This document shows, in pieces, positions 7,107 to 12,864 of a stretch of DNA of 12,864 nt. Every line of letters starts with the position of its first letter. The stretch's first letter is position 1. The stretch spans positions 1 to 12,864 of the forward strand of contig CACZSE010000094.1 of NCBI GenBank assembly GCA_902783735.1. The letters run 5' to 3'. A program made the position numbers and the translations under genes. The stretch is from an uncultured Lachnospiraceae bacterium (lineage in GTDB: Bacteria; Bacillota; Clostridia; Lachnospirales; Lachnospiraceae). The notes under the pieces are model-generated. The model worked only from the letters and a program-made list of their open reading frames with translations, did no database searches and was not told the origin of the DNA.

Positions 7107-8243
7107 TTGAAGATTGAATCCTATGCAATAAGAATGGATTCTGTCGGAGCTAAAAACTCCGAATCTACAAGGAAGTTTAAGGTTGGCTACACCTTGGACG
7201 GTAAAACGCCCCAAAGCAGCACATATGAAAGGAATTTTTCGGATACTCTTTCTTCCATGGAGGAAGAAGACGAAAAAAAGGACCGGACACATCAAAAAGG
7301 ACGTTTGGATAATAACAGTCCATGGGCGGGGGTCATGAATAAAAGGATAGATAACCTCGGATCTGTTCACGACAGAAAACAAATGCCCATGGTACGTGAT
7401 ATTCAAAGCGTAAGGCAGCAGTTCGTACTATATCTCTGGAGACTGTTCTTTGGTGATGAAAAAGCAGATAAAATGGCAAAAAGATACGGTATCGAGGATA
7501 TGAGTGCAGCATCTGACAGCTTTAGAAGTGCAGCCGGTAACGGAAATTCGTTGTTTCAGACAATAAGGTTAAGCGGAGTACAGGAGGAATACTATTGTGA
7601 GACGCAGAATGTAAGTTTCACATCCTCGGGTAATCTGACAACATCTGACGGACGTAAGATCGAATTTAAACTCGATATTGAAATGTCCAGCAGGTTTGAA
7701 CAGTATTACAGAACCGAAGGAGAACAGGTCATATCGATGTGCGATCCGCTGGTATTGAATCTTGCGGGAGATATAGCGGACCTTTCGGATCAGAAGTTTA
7801 TGTTTGATATCGATTGTGACGGAAAAGAAGACGAGATAAGTCTGCTTGAAGGCGGTAACGGTTTTTTAAGTTTGGACAAAAACGAAGACGGTATCATTAA
7901 TGACGGCTCTGAATTGTTTGGTACAAAAACAGGTAACGGCTTTTCGGAACTGGCCGGATACGATACGGATGCCAACGGATGGATCGATGAAAATGATGAT
8001 ATCTTTGACAGACTCAAGGTATGGTACAGGGACGATGAGGGTAATGATAAGCTTTTGGATCTTAAAAGTGCCGGCGTGGGAGCCATATATCTTGGAAATG
8101 CCATGACCGATTTTGAGTTAAGATCTGCCGATTCGTTTGAGGTCAGCGGGGCCATAAGACGCGCAGGGATATTTGTATATGAAAATGCCATGATAGGATC
8201 AATGGTCCATATGGACATAAACAGAGGCCAAAGTACTGCATAA
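7107..8243 (+). CDS. Uncharacterised protein with C-terminal Ca2+-binding EF-hand-like loops
   Basis: This is a 378-residue protein of unknown function. The N-terminal 100 residues are polar and low in hydrophobicity, with an acidic/basic patch MEEEDEKKDR (51-60), and look disordered. Residues 101-116 form an amphipathic helix. From about 230 the sequence matches the calcium-binding module seen at the ends of large RTX-type and VCBS-type proteins: FDIDCDGKEDEIS (233-245), SLDKNEDGIINDGSELFG (255-272, first Asp-rich loop), YDTDANGWIDENDDIF (285-300, a canonical DxDxNGxIxxxD loop), then FDRLKVW and a Gly/Leu-rich tail. No signal peptide, membrane helix, sorting motif or double-Gly leader is visible. 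The TTG start (7107) is supported by AAGGAG (7094-7099), 7 nt upstream. The next in-frame ATG is at codon 10. It lies between an exporter operon and cell-wall genes; being exported cargo is possible but unproven. Confidence 0.8.
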   Translation: MKIESYAIRMDSVGAKNSESTRKFKVGYTLDGKTPQSSTYERNFSDTLSSMEEEDEKKDRTHQKGRLDNNSPWAGVMNKRIDNLGSVHDRKQMPMVRDIQSVRQQFVLYLWRLFFGDEKADKMAKRYGIEDMSAASDSFRSAAGNGNSLFQTIRLSGVQEEYYCETQNVSFTSSGNLTTSDGRKIEFKLDIEMSSRFEQYYRTEGEQVISMCDPLVLNLAGDIADLSDQKFMFDIDCDGKEDEISLLEGGNGFLSLDKNEDGIINDGSELFGTKTGNGFSELAGYDTDANGWIDENDDIFDRLKVWYRDDEGNDKLLDLKSAGVGAIYLGNAMTDFELRSADSFEVSGAIRRAGIFVYENAMIGSMVHMDINRGQSTA

Positions 8244-8255
8244 GCCCCATAAAGG

Positions 8256-8284
8256 TTGCCTGTGGTGTTTGTGGGTAGTATAAT
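8256..8284 (+). promoter_or_regulatory. Predicted promoter of ddl-murF
   Basis: TTGCCT (8256-8261, 4 of 6 to the -35 consensus), a 17-bp spacer, and a perfect TATAAT (8279-8284). Transcription would begin near 8291, about 38 nt before the ddl ATG. No terminator with a T-tract follows the upstream gene, so some read-through is possible. Confidence 0.65.
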
Positions 8285-8328
8285 AAACAGGATGCGAATC
8301 TGCATAAAAGAATATCGGAGGTTTTACC

Positions 8329-9372
8329 ATGAACATATTGGTGTTGGCAGGAGGGATCAGTACGGAAAGAGATGTATCCTTCGCAACCGGAAAAAATGTA
8401 TATGAAGCAATAAAAAAACTCGGTCATAAGGCGATCATCATAGATCCGTTTATGGGATATGACGGTGATATCAAAGGTATCTTTGATGCTGACACCGATT
8501 GGAGTAAAGAGATAGAAGCGGTTAAGGAAGGAAATCCGGACATAAATGCTGTCAAAGCCATGAGAGATCCGAAATATAAAGGATTTTTCGGCCCGAATGT
8601 CATTAAACTCTGTCATGAGGCAGATGTAGTATTTATTGCGCTGCATGGTGAAAACGGAGAAAACGGAAGGATACAGGCCTTTTTTGATCTTGAGGGAATT
8701 ATCTATACCGGAACTGACACGACCAGTTCAGCTATATGCTTAAATAAAGGCATAGCAAAAGAGATCATGGCCTACAACGGGATCTCTACTCCGAAGGGAA
8801 TACACATCTACAAAGGAAATGATACCTCAAACACCATAGGCTATCCCTGCGTGGTCAAGTCCTGCTGCGGAGGATCGAGTGTAGGTGTAACGATCGTAAA
8901 TGATGAAAAGGGATATCAGAAAGCCTTGGATGAAGGGTTCAGATATGACAATGAGGTAATTATCGAAGAATACGTAAAGGGCAGGGAGTTCTCTGTCGGA
9001 GTTTTGGAGGGAAAAGCTCTTCCGGTCATCGAGATAATTCCAAAAACCGGATTCTATGATTACAAAAACAAGTATCAGGCCGGAGCAACCGTAGAAATAT
9101 GTCCTGCCCAAATAGATGAAAACAAGACTAAAGAGATGCAGATGTATGCTGAACGTGCCTTTAAGGCTTTACGACTCAGAGATTATGCGCGTATGGACTT
9201 CATGATGTCTCAGGAGAGCGGCAAGTTATATTGTCTCGAAGCCAATACGCTCCCGGGCATGACTGTCACATCTCTTATTCCTCAGGAGGCAGCTGCCGCC
9301 GGCATAGGTTTTGAAGAACTTATAGAGAAGCTGATAAACATGGCAGTGGCCAGAAAGAATTCACAATGTTAA
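8329..9372 (+). CDS. ddl: D-alanine--D-alanine ligase
   Basis: This 347-residue ATP-grasp enzyme joins two D-alanines with ATP in the cytoplasm, supplying the dipeptide for peptidoglycan precursors. Visible signatures are AGGISTERDVS (7-17), HGENGENG (106-113, with Asn where many Ddl have Asp), SSAICLNKGIAKE (133-145), the ATP-binding VVKSCCGGSSVGV (175-187) and IEEYVKGREFSVGV (212-225). These are followed by the omega-loop FYDYKNKY (242-249) and the C-terminal LEANTLPGMT (303-312) with Mg2+ and D-Ala contacts. The Tyr-containing omega loop fits D-Ala-D-Ala specificity; VanA-type D-Ala-D-Lac ligases differ there. CGGAGGT (8316-8322) lies 6 nt before the ATG. The gene overlaps murF by 7 nt, so two sequential steps of wall synthesis are translationally linked. 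Length is normal for clostridial Ddl. Confidence 0.96.
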   Translation: MNILVLAGGISTERDVSFATGKNVYEAIKKLGHKAIIIDPFMGYDGDIKGIFDADTDWSKEIEAVKEGNPDINAVKAMRDPKYKGFFGPNVIKLCHEADVVFIALHGENGENGRIQAFFDLEGIIYTGTDTTSSAICLNKGIAKEIMAYNGISTPKGIHIYKGNDTSNTIGYPCVVKSCCGGSSVGVTIVNDEKGYQKALDEGFRYDNEVIIEEYVKGREFSVGVLEGKALPVIEIIPKTGFYDYKNKYQAGATVEICPAQIDENKTKEMQMYAERAFKALRLRDYARMDFMMSQESGKLYCLEANTLPGMTVTSLIPQEAAAAGIGFEELIEKLINMAVARKNSQC

Positions 9373-10769
9373 ATCTAAAATTAATAAACATAGTGGAACA
9401 GTGTAATGCCAAACTGGTCGTCCCTGAGGGGACAATCGATTCAGAATGGTACGAGCTTAGACCCGAGGGCGTTGTTCTTGATTCGAGAGAAGTGAAAGAA
9501 GGCTTTGTTTTTGCGGCTTATAAGGGAGAAAGATCTGACGGCCACGATTACATAACTGATGTTATTGAAAAAGGAGCGTCGGCTGTTATATGCCAGCAAC
9601 TTCCCGAAAAGGTGTGCTGTCCCTGTCTTGTGGTCGAAGATACTTTACAGGCTGTCAAAACTCTTGCAGCTTACTACAGGAGCATAATGAATGTAAAGAT
9701 CGTTGGCATAGTGGGCAGTGTCGGAAAAACAAGCACGAAAGAATATGTGGCATCGGTCCTTGCAAGGCGATACAAAGTTCTTAAAGGACAGGGCAATCAT
9801 AATAATCTTTTGGGATTGTCTTTGGAGATATTGAGATTAACACAAGCCGACGAAATGGCTGTTCTTGAAATGGGGATCAGTGATTTTGGAGAGATGGACA
9901 GGCTCGCGGATCTTGTCAGGCCCCATTCGATCGTGTTTACCAATATCGGTGAATGCCATCTCGAATTTCTCGGTGACAGGGACGGAGTCCTAAAGGCCAA
10001 AACGGAATGTTTAAAATATCTCGATCCTACGGGATTTGTGGTTATAAATGCGAAGGATGACAAGCTTTGTACCATTGAAGGGATAAACGGTAAAAAACCG
10101 TACAGAGTCGGAACTGTCGACAGTGATGTGTATGCTGACGGTATACATGTAAACGGGGTTTACGGGACGGATTTTGTTTTACATATCGGACTTGGACTTG
10201 ATAAGGACATTAAAGCTCATACAATGTTGCCGGGAGCTCATATGGTATTGAATGCAATGGAGGCGGCTGCGGTCGGAGCTTTATACGGTTTAAACGAGAA
10301 AGAGATAGCAGACGGGATTGAAGCGGCAAGGTCTTTGCCGGGTAGATCAAATCTTATAAATACCGGGCGTTATATCATAGTCGATGACTGCTATAATGCT
10401 AACGGAGCATCAATGAAGGCTGCGATAGACCTTTTAAAGACAGCGAACGGACGAAAGGTCGCCATTCTGGGAGACATGTATGAACTGGGAGAAAGATCAA
10501 AGGATATACATGAACAGACAGGCAGATATGCCGTATCCGAAGGGATAGAAGTACTGCTGTGTGTCGGAAAGAATTGTGAGGATATGTATCGGGCAGCCAT
10601 GTCCGAGCTTATGTGCGAGATGCAACAGATATCATATTTTAAGACGAATGAAGAGCTTCTTGAAAGATTACCGTCAATTATTGAGGATGGAGATACGATA
10701 CTTGTTAAAGCTTCACACGGTATGAATTTCGCTCAGATAGTCGATCATTTAAAAACACCGGACAGATAA
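9366..10769 (+). CDS. murF: UDP-N-acetylmuramoyl-tripeptide--D-alanyl-D-alanine ligase (MurF)
   Basis: This 467-residue Mur ligase attaches D-Ala-D-Ala to the UDP-MurNAc-tripeptide, the last cytoplasmic step of stem-peptide synthesis. It has the usual three domains. The N-terminal substrate domain contains LDSREVKEGFVFAAYKGER (38-56). The central ATPase domain has P-loop GSVGKTSTK (117-125), NHNN (144-147), LEMGISDFGEMD (167-178), His198 and the KAKTE lysine region (210-214, site of the family's carbamylated Lys). The C-terminal domain has LPGRSN (324-329), DDCYNANGASM (340-350) and LGDMYELG (368-375), ending in VKASHGMNF (447-455) where many MurF have KGSRGM. The ATG at 9366 has only a weak purine tract and overlaps the ddl stop by 7 nt, so it probably relies on translational coupling. 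Its stop codon lies in the loop of the downstream terminator. Confidence 0.96.
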   Translation: MLNLKLINIVEQCNAKLVVPEGTIDSEWYELRPEGVVLDSREVKEGFVFAAYKGERSDGHDYITDVIEKGASAVICQQLPEKVCCPCLVVEDTLQAVKTLAAYYRSIMNVKIVGIVGSVGKTSTKEYVASVLARRYKVLKGQGNHNNLLGLSLEILRLTQADEMAVLEMGISDFGEMDRLADLVRPHSIVFTNIGECHLEFLGDRDGVLKAKTECLKYLDPTGFVVINAKDDKLCTIEGINGKKPYRVGTVDSDVYADGIHVNGVYGTDFVLHIGLGLDKDIKAHTMLPGAHMVLNAMEAAAVGALYGLNEKEIADGIEAARSLPGRSNLINTGRYIIVDDCYNANGASMKAAIDLLKTANGRKVAILGDMYELGERSKDIHEQTGRYAVSEGIEVLLCVGKNCEDMYRAAMSELMCEMQQISYFKTNEELLERLPSIIEDGDTILVKASHGMNFAQIVDHLKTPDR

Positions 10770-10787
10770 GCCTGTCCGGTGTTTTTT
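10751..10787. terminator. Bidirectional intrinsic terminator shared by murF and plsC
   Basis: ACACCGGACAG (10755-10765) and CTGTCCGGTGT (10772-10782) form a perfect GC-rich 11-bp stem with a 6-nt loop. It is flanked by five A on the left (10751-10755) and six T on the right (10782-10787), so A-T pairing can extend the stem. It therefore works on both strands. The murF stop codon (10767-10769) is inside the loop, and the plsC stop (10791-10793) is just 3 nt beyond the T-tract. Confidence 0.93.
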
Positions 10788-10790
10788 GCT

Positions 10791-11525
10791 TTATACTACA
10801 GCTTTGTTTTCTTCGTGCATTTTTTGTATGGTCTCACGTACTGTTTCGGGCAGTGCTTTAAGCTGTTCCTTATCCATGTCCTTAGTCGGGATAGGTTTTC
10901 CGTATTCCAATACCACATGGGCCTTTTTGATACGGGGAAACTGTTTTTCGAAGACTGCAGCGGAATTGTTTATAGAAACGGGAACTACCTCACAGCCGCT
11001 CTTTGTGGCTATCTTAAAACTGCCTGCCTTAAAAGCCATCAGATTATCTTCGTCCTTATTGCGGGTGCCTTCGGGGAATATAAATATGCTGATCCCCTCC
11101 TTTATGTAGTCTATGGCGGTAAGGATGACTTTCATGCTCTGCTTTATATCATCCCTGTCCATGAAAAGACATCTTACATTTCTCATCCATAAACGAAGAG
11201 AAGGAACTTTGTTTATCTCTTTTTTTGCGATGAAACCGGTCGGACCCGCCACATAGATGTAATTTATGATTATATCAAAATAGCTCTGATGGTTTCCTAT
11301 ATAAAGTACACTTCTGTCTGTGGGAATGTTTTCTCTTCCTTTGACCGTTACTTTGGTGCCTGTAATAAATAAAACGATCTTGAAAGCCCATTTTACGATT
11401 GCAAGGGAACTTTTATCTTTTGCTTTGGGATCTATCTTACCCAATATCCATTCAATAAGTAATAATGGAAGAGAAAGCGTCAGAAAAAGAATGACAACGA
11501 TTATAAGTATGATTATTCGGATCAT
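10791..11525 (-). CDS. plsC: 1-acyl-sn-glycerol-3-phosphate acyltransferase
   Basis: This 244-residue membrane-bound acyltransferase acylates lysophosphatidic acid to phosphatidic acid, the branch point for phospholipids. An N-terminal hydrophobic anchor spans about residues 3-28, with a second hydrophobic stretch at 43-56. The catalytic HX4D motif is NHQSYFD (78-84, His79 and Asp84). Motif II is FIAKKEI (98-104), motif III FPEGTRN (150-156) and motif IV VVPVSI (180-185), all intact and in order. GGAG lies about 9 nt before the ATG. It is monocistronic here, convergent with murF and divergent from pyrC. A promoter is predicted at 11596-11624, and a small hairpin (AAACCG with CGGTTT, 11560-11579) lies in its leader. 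Motifs could also fit another AGPAT-like acyltransferase, but PlsC is the most likely assignment. Confidence 0.93.
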   Translation of the reverse strand: MIRIIILIIVVILFLTLSLPLLLIEWILGKIDPKAKDKSSLAIVKWAFKIVLFITGTKVTVKGRENIPTDRSVLYIGNHQSYFDIIINYIYVAGPTGFIAKKEINKVPSLRLWMRNVRCLFMDRDDIKQSMKVILTAIDYIKEGISIFIFPEGTRNKDEDNLMAFKAGSFKIATKSGCEVVPVSINNSAAVFEKQFPRIKKAHVVLEYGKPIPTKDMDKEQLKALPETVRETIQKMHEENKAVV

Positions 11526-11595
11526 GGATCACTCCGCCTTTGTTTTTTGTCTTTGAACCAAACCGTAAGCATGCGGTTTTTGTCAGATATAAAGA

Positions 11596-11624
11596 ATTAT
11601 AACTCATGAAGGGTTAAGTGACAA
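11596..11624 (-). promoter_or_regulatory. Predicted plsC promoter
   Basis: On the minus strand, TTGTCA (11624-11619, 5 of 6 to consensus), a 17-bp spacer, and a perfect TATAAT (11601-11596). Transcription would start near 11589, about 64 nt before the plsC ATG. Its -35 overlaps that of the pyrC promoter on the other strand. Confidence 0.75.
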
Positions 11625-11646
11625 GTAACACAACGGATGCTATAAT
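11618..11646 (+). promoter_or_regulatory. Predicted pyrC promoter (extended -10)
   Basis: GTGACA (11618-11623, 5 of 6), a 17-bp spacer, and a perfect TATAAT (11641-11646) preceded by TGC, giving an extended -10. Transcription would start near 11653, about 33 nt before the pyrC ATG. That leader is too short for a PyrR-type attenuator. Confidence 0.85.
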
Positions 11647-11685
11647 CATGTGAGGACTTTGTAATTAATTGAAACGGAGCAAAAA

Positions 11686-12864
11686 ATGATACTTTTAAAA
11701 CATGGAAGAGTGATCGATCCGGATTCCGGATTTGATAAGATCGCAGATGTACTCATAAAAGACGGAAAGATTAAAGACATAGCGCAAAACATTGAGCCTG
11801 AGGGCGAAACAGAAGTTATCGACTGTAAAGGATGTATTGTGGGACCGGGACTGGTCGATATACACGTTCATTTCAGAGATCCGGGATTCACATATAAGGA
11901 AGATATATTTACAGGTTCAAAATGTGCGGCAGCCGGGGGCGTTACTTCGGTAGTTCTGATGGCGAACACCAAACCGGCTGTAGATAATGTGGATACTTTG
12001 AAGTATGTCACGGATAAGGCAGCAAAATCTGATATACATATATATACCTGTGCAAATATAACCAAGGGGCTTGCAGGAAAAGAGTTAACAGACTTCGATG
12101 AGCTGATGGAAAACGGAGCGATAGGATTTACCGATGACGGAATCCCGCTTTTGGATGAAAACATTGCGAAAAGATCCATGGAAGAAGCAGCTAAAAGACA
12201 TGTCGTTCTGAGTTTTCATGAGGAAGATCCTGCATATATAACAAATAACGGTGTGAATCACGGAGTCGCATCAGAATTCTTTGGGATCGGAGGCAGCGAC
12301 AGGATGGCTGAGATCTCCATGGTGAAAAGGGATCTTAAGATCGCACTTGAAACAGGAGCAATGATCAACATACAGCATATATCATCAAGGGAAACGATCG
12401 AACTTATAAGAGAAGCGAAAAGAAAAACAAACGGAGAGCAGCTGATATTTGCGGAAGCCACCCCGCATCATATAGCCTTGACCGAAGAAGCGCTTAAAGA
12501 ACACGGAACCAATGCCAAGATGAACCCGCCCCTCAGAACGGAAGAAGACAGAAGGGCCATAATAGAGGCGATAAAAGATGATACGATAGATTTTATAGCA
12601 ACAGATCATGCACCGCATTCGGAAGAAGAAAAAAACAGAGCGATCACCGAAGCACCGAGCGGAATATTGGGGCTCGAGACTTCTTTGCCGATAGTTTTTG
12701 AACATCTTGTTCAAAATAATGAAATTTCCTGGATGAAAGTTTTTTGCAAGATGAGTCTGAATCCTGCAAGATTATATGGAATAAATGCAGGAAAACTTGC
12801 AAAAGGTGAAATAGCGGATGTTGTTGTTTTTGACGAAAAAAACGGAAAAACATATGAAAAAACC
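11686..12864 (+). CDS. pyrC: Dihydroorotase, class I (3' end outside window)
   Basis: This reading frame is open to the right edge, giving 393 residues; class I enzymes are usually about 425-430, so roughly 30-40 are missing. The enzyme interconverts carbamoyl-aspartate and dihydroorotate, the third step of pyrimidine synthesis. It is an amidohydrolase TIM barrel. The metal-binding DIHVHFRDPG (58-67, His60 and His62) is followed by the Asp pair in GFTDDG (147-152), His178 (SFHEED), His231 (QHIS), and the ATDHAPH motif (305-311, Asp307). PSGILGLET (324-332) is the conserved C-terminal barrel signature. The layout matches the Bacillus-type class I enzyme and not the shorter E. coli class II. 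GGAG at 11676-11679 lies 6 nt before the ATG. It starts a transcript running off the window, probably with further pyrimidine genes. Confidence 0.94.
   Translation, partial: MILLKHGRVIDPDSGFDKIADVLIKDGKIKDIAQNIEPEGETEVIDCKGCIVGPGLVDIHVHFRDPGFTYKEDIFTGSKCAAAGGVTSVVLMANTKPAVDNVDTLKYVTDKAAKSDIHIYTCANITKGLAGKELTDFDELMENGAIGFTDDGIPLLDENIAKRSMEEAAKRHVVLSFHEEDPAYITNNGVNHGVASEFFGIGGSDRMAEISMVKRDLKIALETGAMINIQHISSRETIELIREAKRKTNGEQLIFAEATPHHIALTEEALKEHGTNAKMNPPLRTEEDRRAIIEAIKDDTIDFIATDHAPHSEEEKNRAITEAPSGILGLETSLPIVFEHLVQNNEISWMKVFCKMSLNPARLYGINAGKLAKGEIADVVVFDEKNGKTYEKT

Noticed and set aside
8245..8276. CCCATAAA/TTTGTGGG stem after the Ca2+-loop protein as a terminator
   Set aside because: Large loop, one wobble pair and no T-tract. 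It is followed by the -10 of the ddl promoter.
7790..8305. Long minus-strand frame opposite the Ca2+-loop gene
   Set aside because: Shadow of the real coding frame: Ser- and Pro-rich translation, no ribosome site and no recognisable domain.
10779..11192. Plus-strand frame over plsC
   Set aside because: Antisense shadow of plsC, whose acyltransferase motifs are complete on the minus strand; the frame begins in the terminator.
11560..11579. AAACCG/CGGTTT hairpin followed by T on the plus strand as a terminator
   Set aside because: Only 6 bp, and no plus-strand gene ends before it. At most it is a small structure in the plsC leader.
1..12864. CRISPR arrays, tRNA or rRNA genes, insertion sequences, toxin-antitoxin pairs
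   Set aside because: None seen: no regularly spaced repeats, transposase motifs or cloverleaf-like segments; the coding space is taken up by ordinary transport, wall, lipid and pyrimidine genes.

Overview
The window looks like a chromosomal segment of an anaerobic Firmicute, most likely a Lachnospiraceae-type Clostridium relative. The reasons are moderately AT-rich DNA, heavy use of ATA, AGA and AGG codons, strong purine-rich Shine-Dalgarno sites, sigma-A type promoters, GTG and TTG starts, a LytTR/DUF3021 pair, and class I (Bacillus-type) dihydroorotase. Genus-level assignment is inference. No rRNA, tRNA, CRISPR array, insertion sequence or phage gene was seen.

Region 1 (1-3117) is a regulated ABC efflux module. 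It holds the C-terminal end of a TetR-type repressor (cut by the window edge), a small LytTR DNA-binding regulator, a four-helix DUF3021 membrane protein, and then an ABC-2 type exporter made of an ATPase and a permease overlapping by 4 nt. Between the regulator pair and the exporter lies a compact control region. Two near-identical 11-mers repeat there with a 21-bp period, the geometry expected for a LytTR dimer site, and they sit inside a terminator-like hairpin. The simplest reading is that the LytTR protein, perhaps held in check by DUF3021, controls the exporter.

Region 2 (3118-7073) is a second, independent export operon. It has a near-consensus promoter, an AT-rich leader with a 10-bp perfect long-range inverted repeat, two tandem fused permease-ATPase exporters overlapping by 4 nt (probably a heterodimer), and a strong intrinsic terminator. 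No substrate gene or peptidase domain is visible.

Region 3 (7107-8243) is one gene for a 378-residue protein of unknown function with Ca2+-binding EF-hand-like loops in its C-terminal half. It has no recognisable signal peptide, starts with TTG, and lies just 33 nt past the terminator with no clear promoter of its own.

Region 4 (8256-10787) is a cell-wall operon with its own promoter: D-Ala-D-Ala ligase (ddl) and MurF, overlapping by 7 nt. These are the two consecutive enzymes that make D-Ala-D-Ala and attach it to the UDP-MurNAc-tripeptide. It ends at a hairpin that contains the murF stop codon and also serves the convergent gene.

Region 5 (10791-12864) is a divergent pair: plsC (1-acylglycerol-3-phosphate acyltransferase, minus strand) and pyrC (dihydroorotase, plus strand, cut by the window end). 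Their predicted promoters are both near consensus and their -35 boxes occupy almost the same bases on opposite strands, so polymerase binding at the two should be mutually exclusive.
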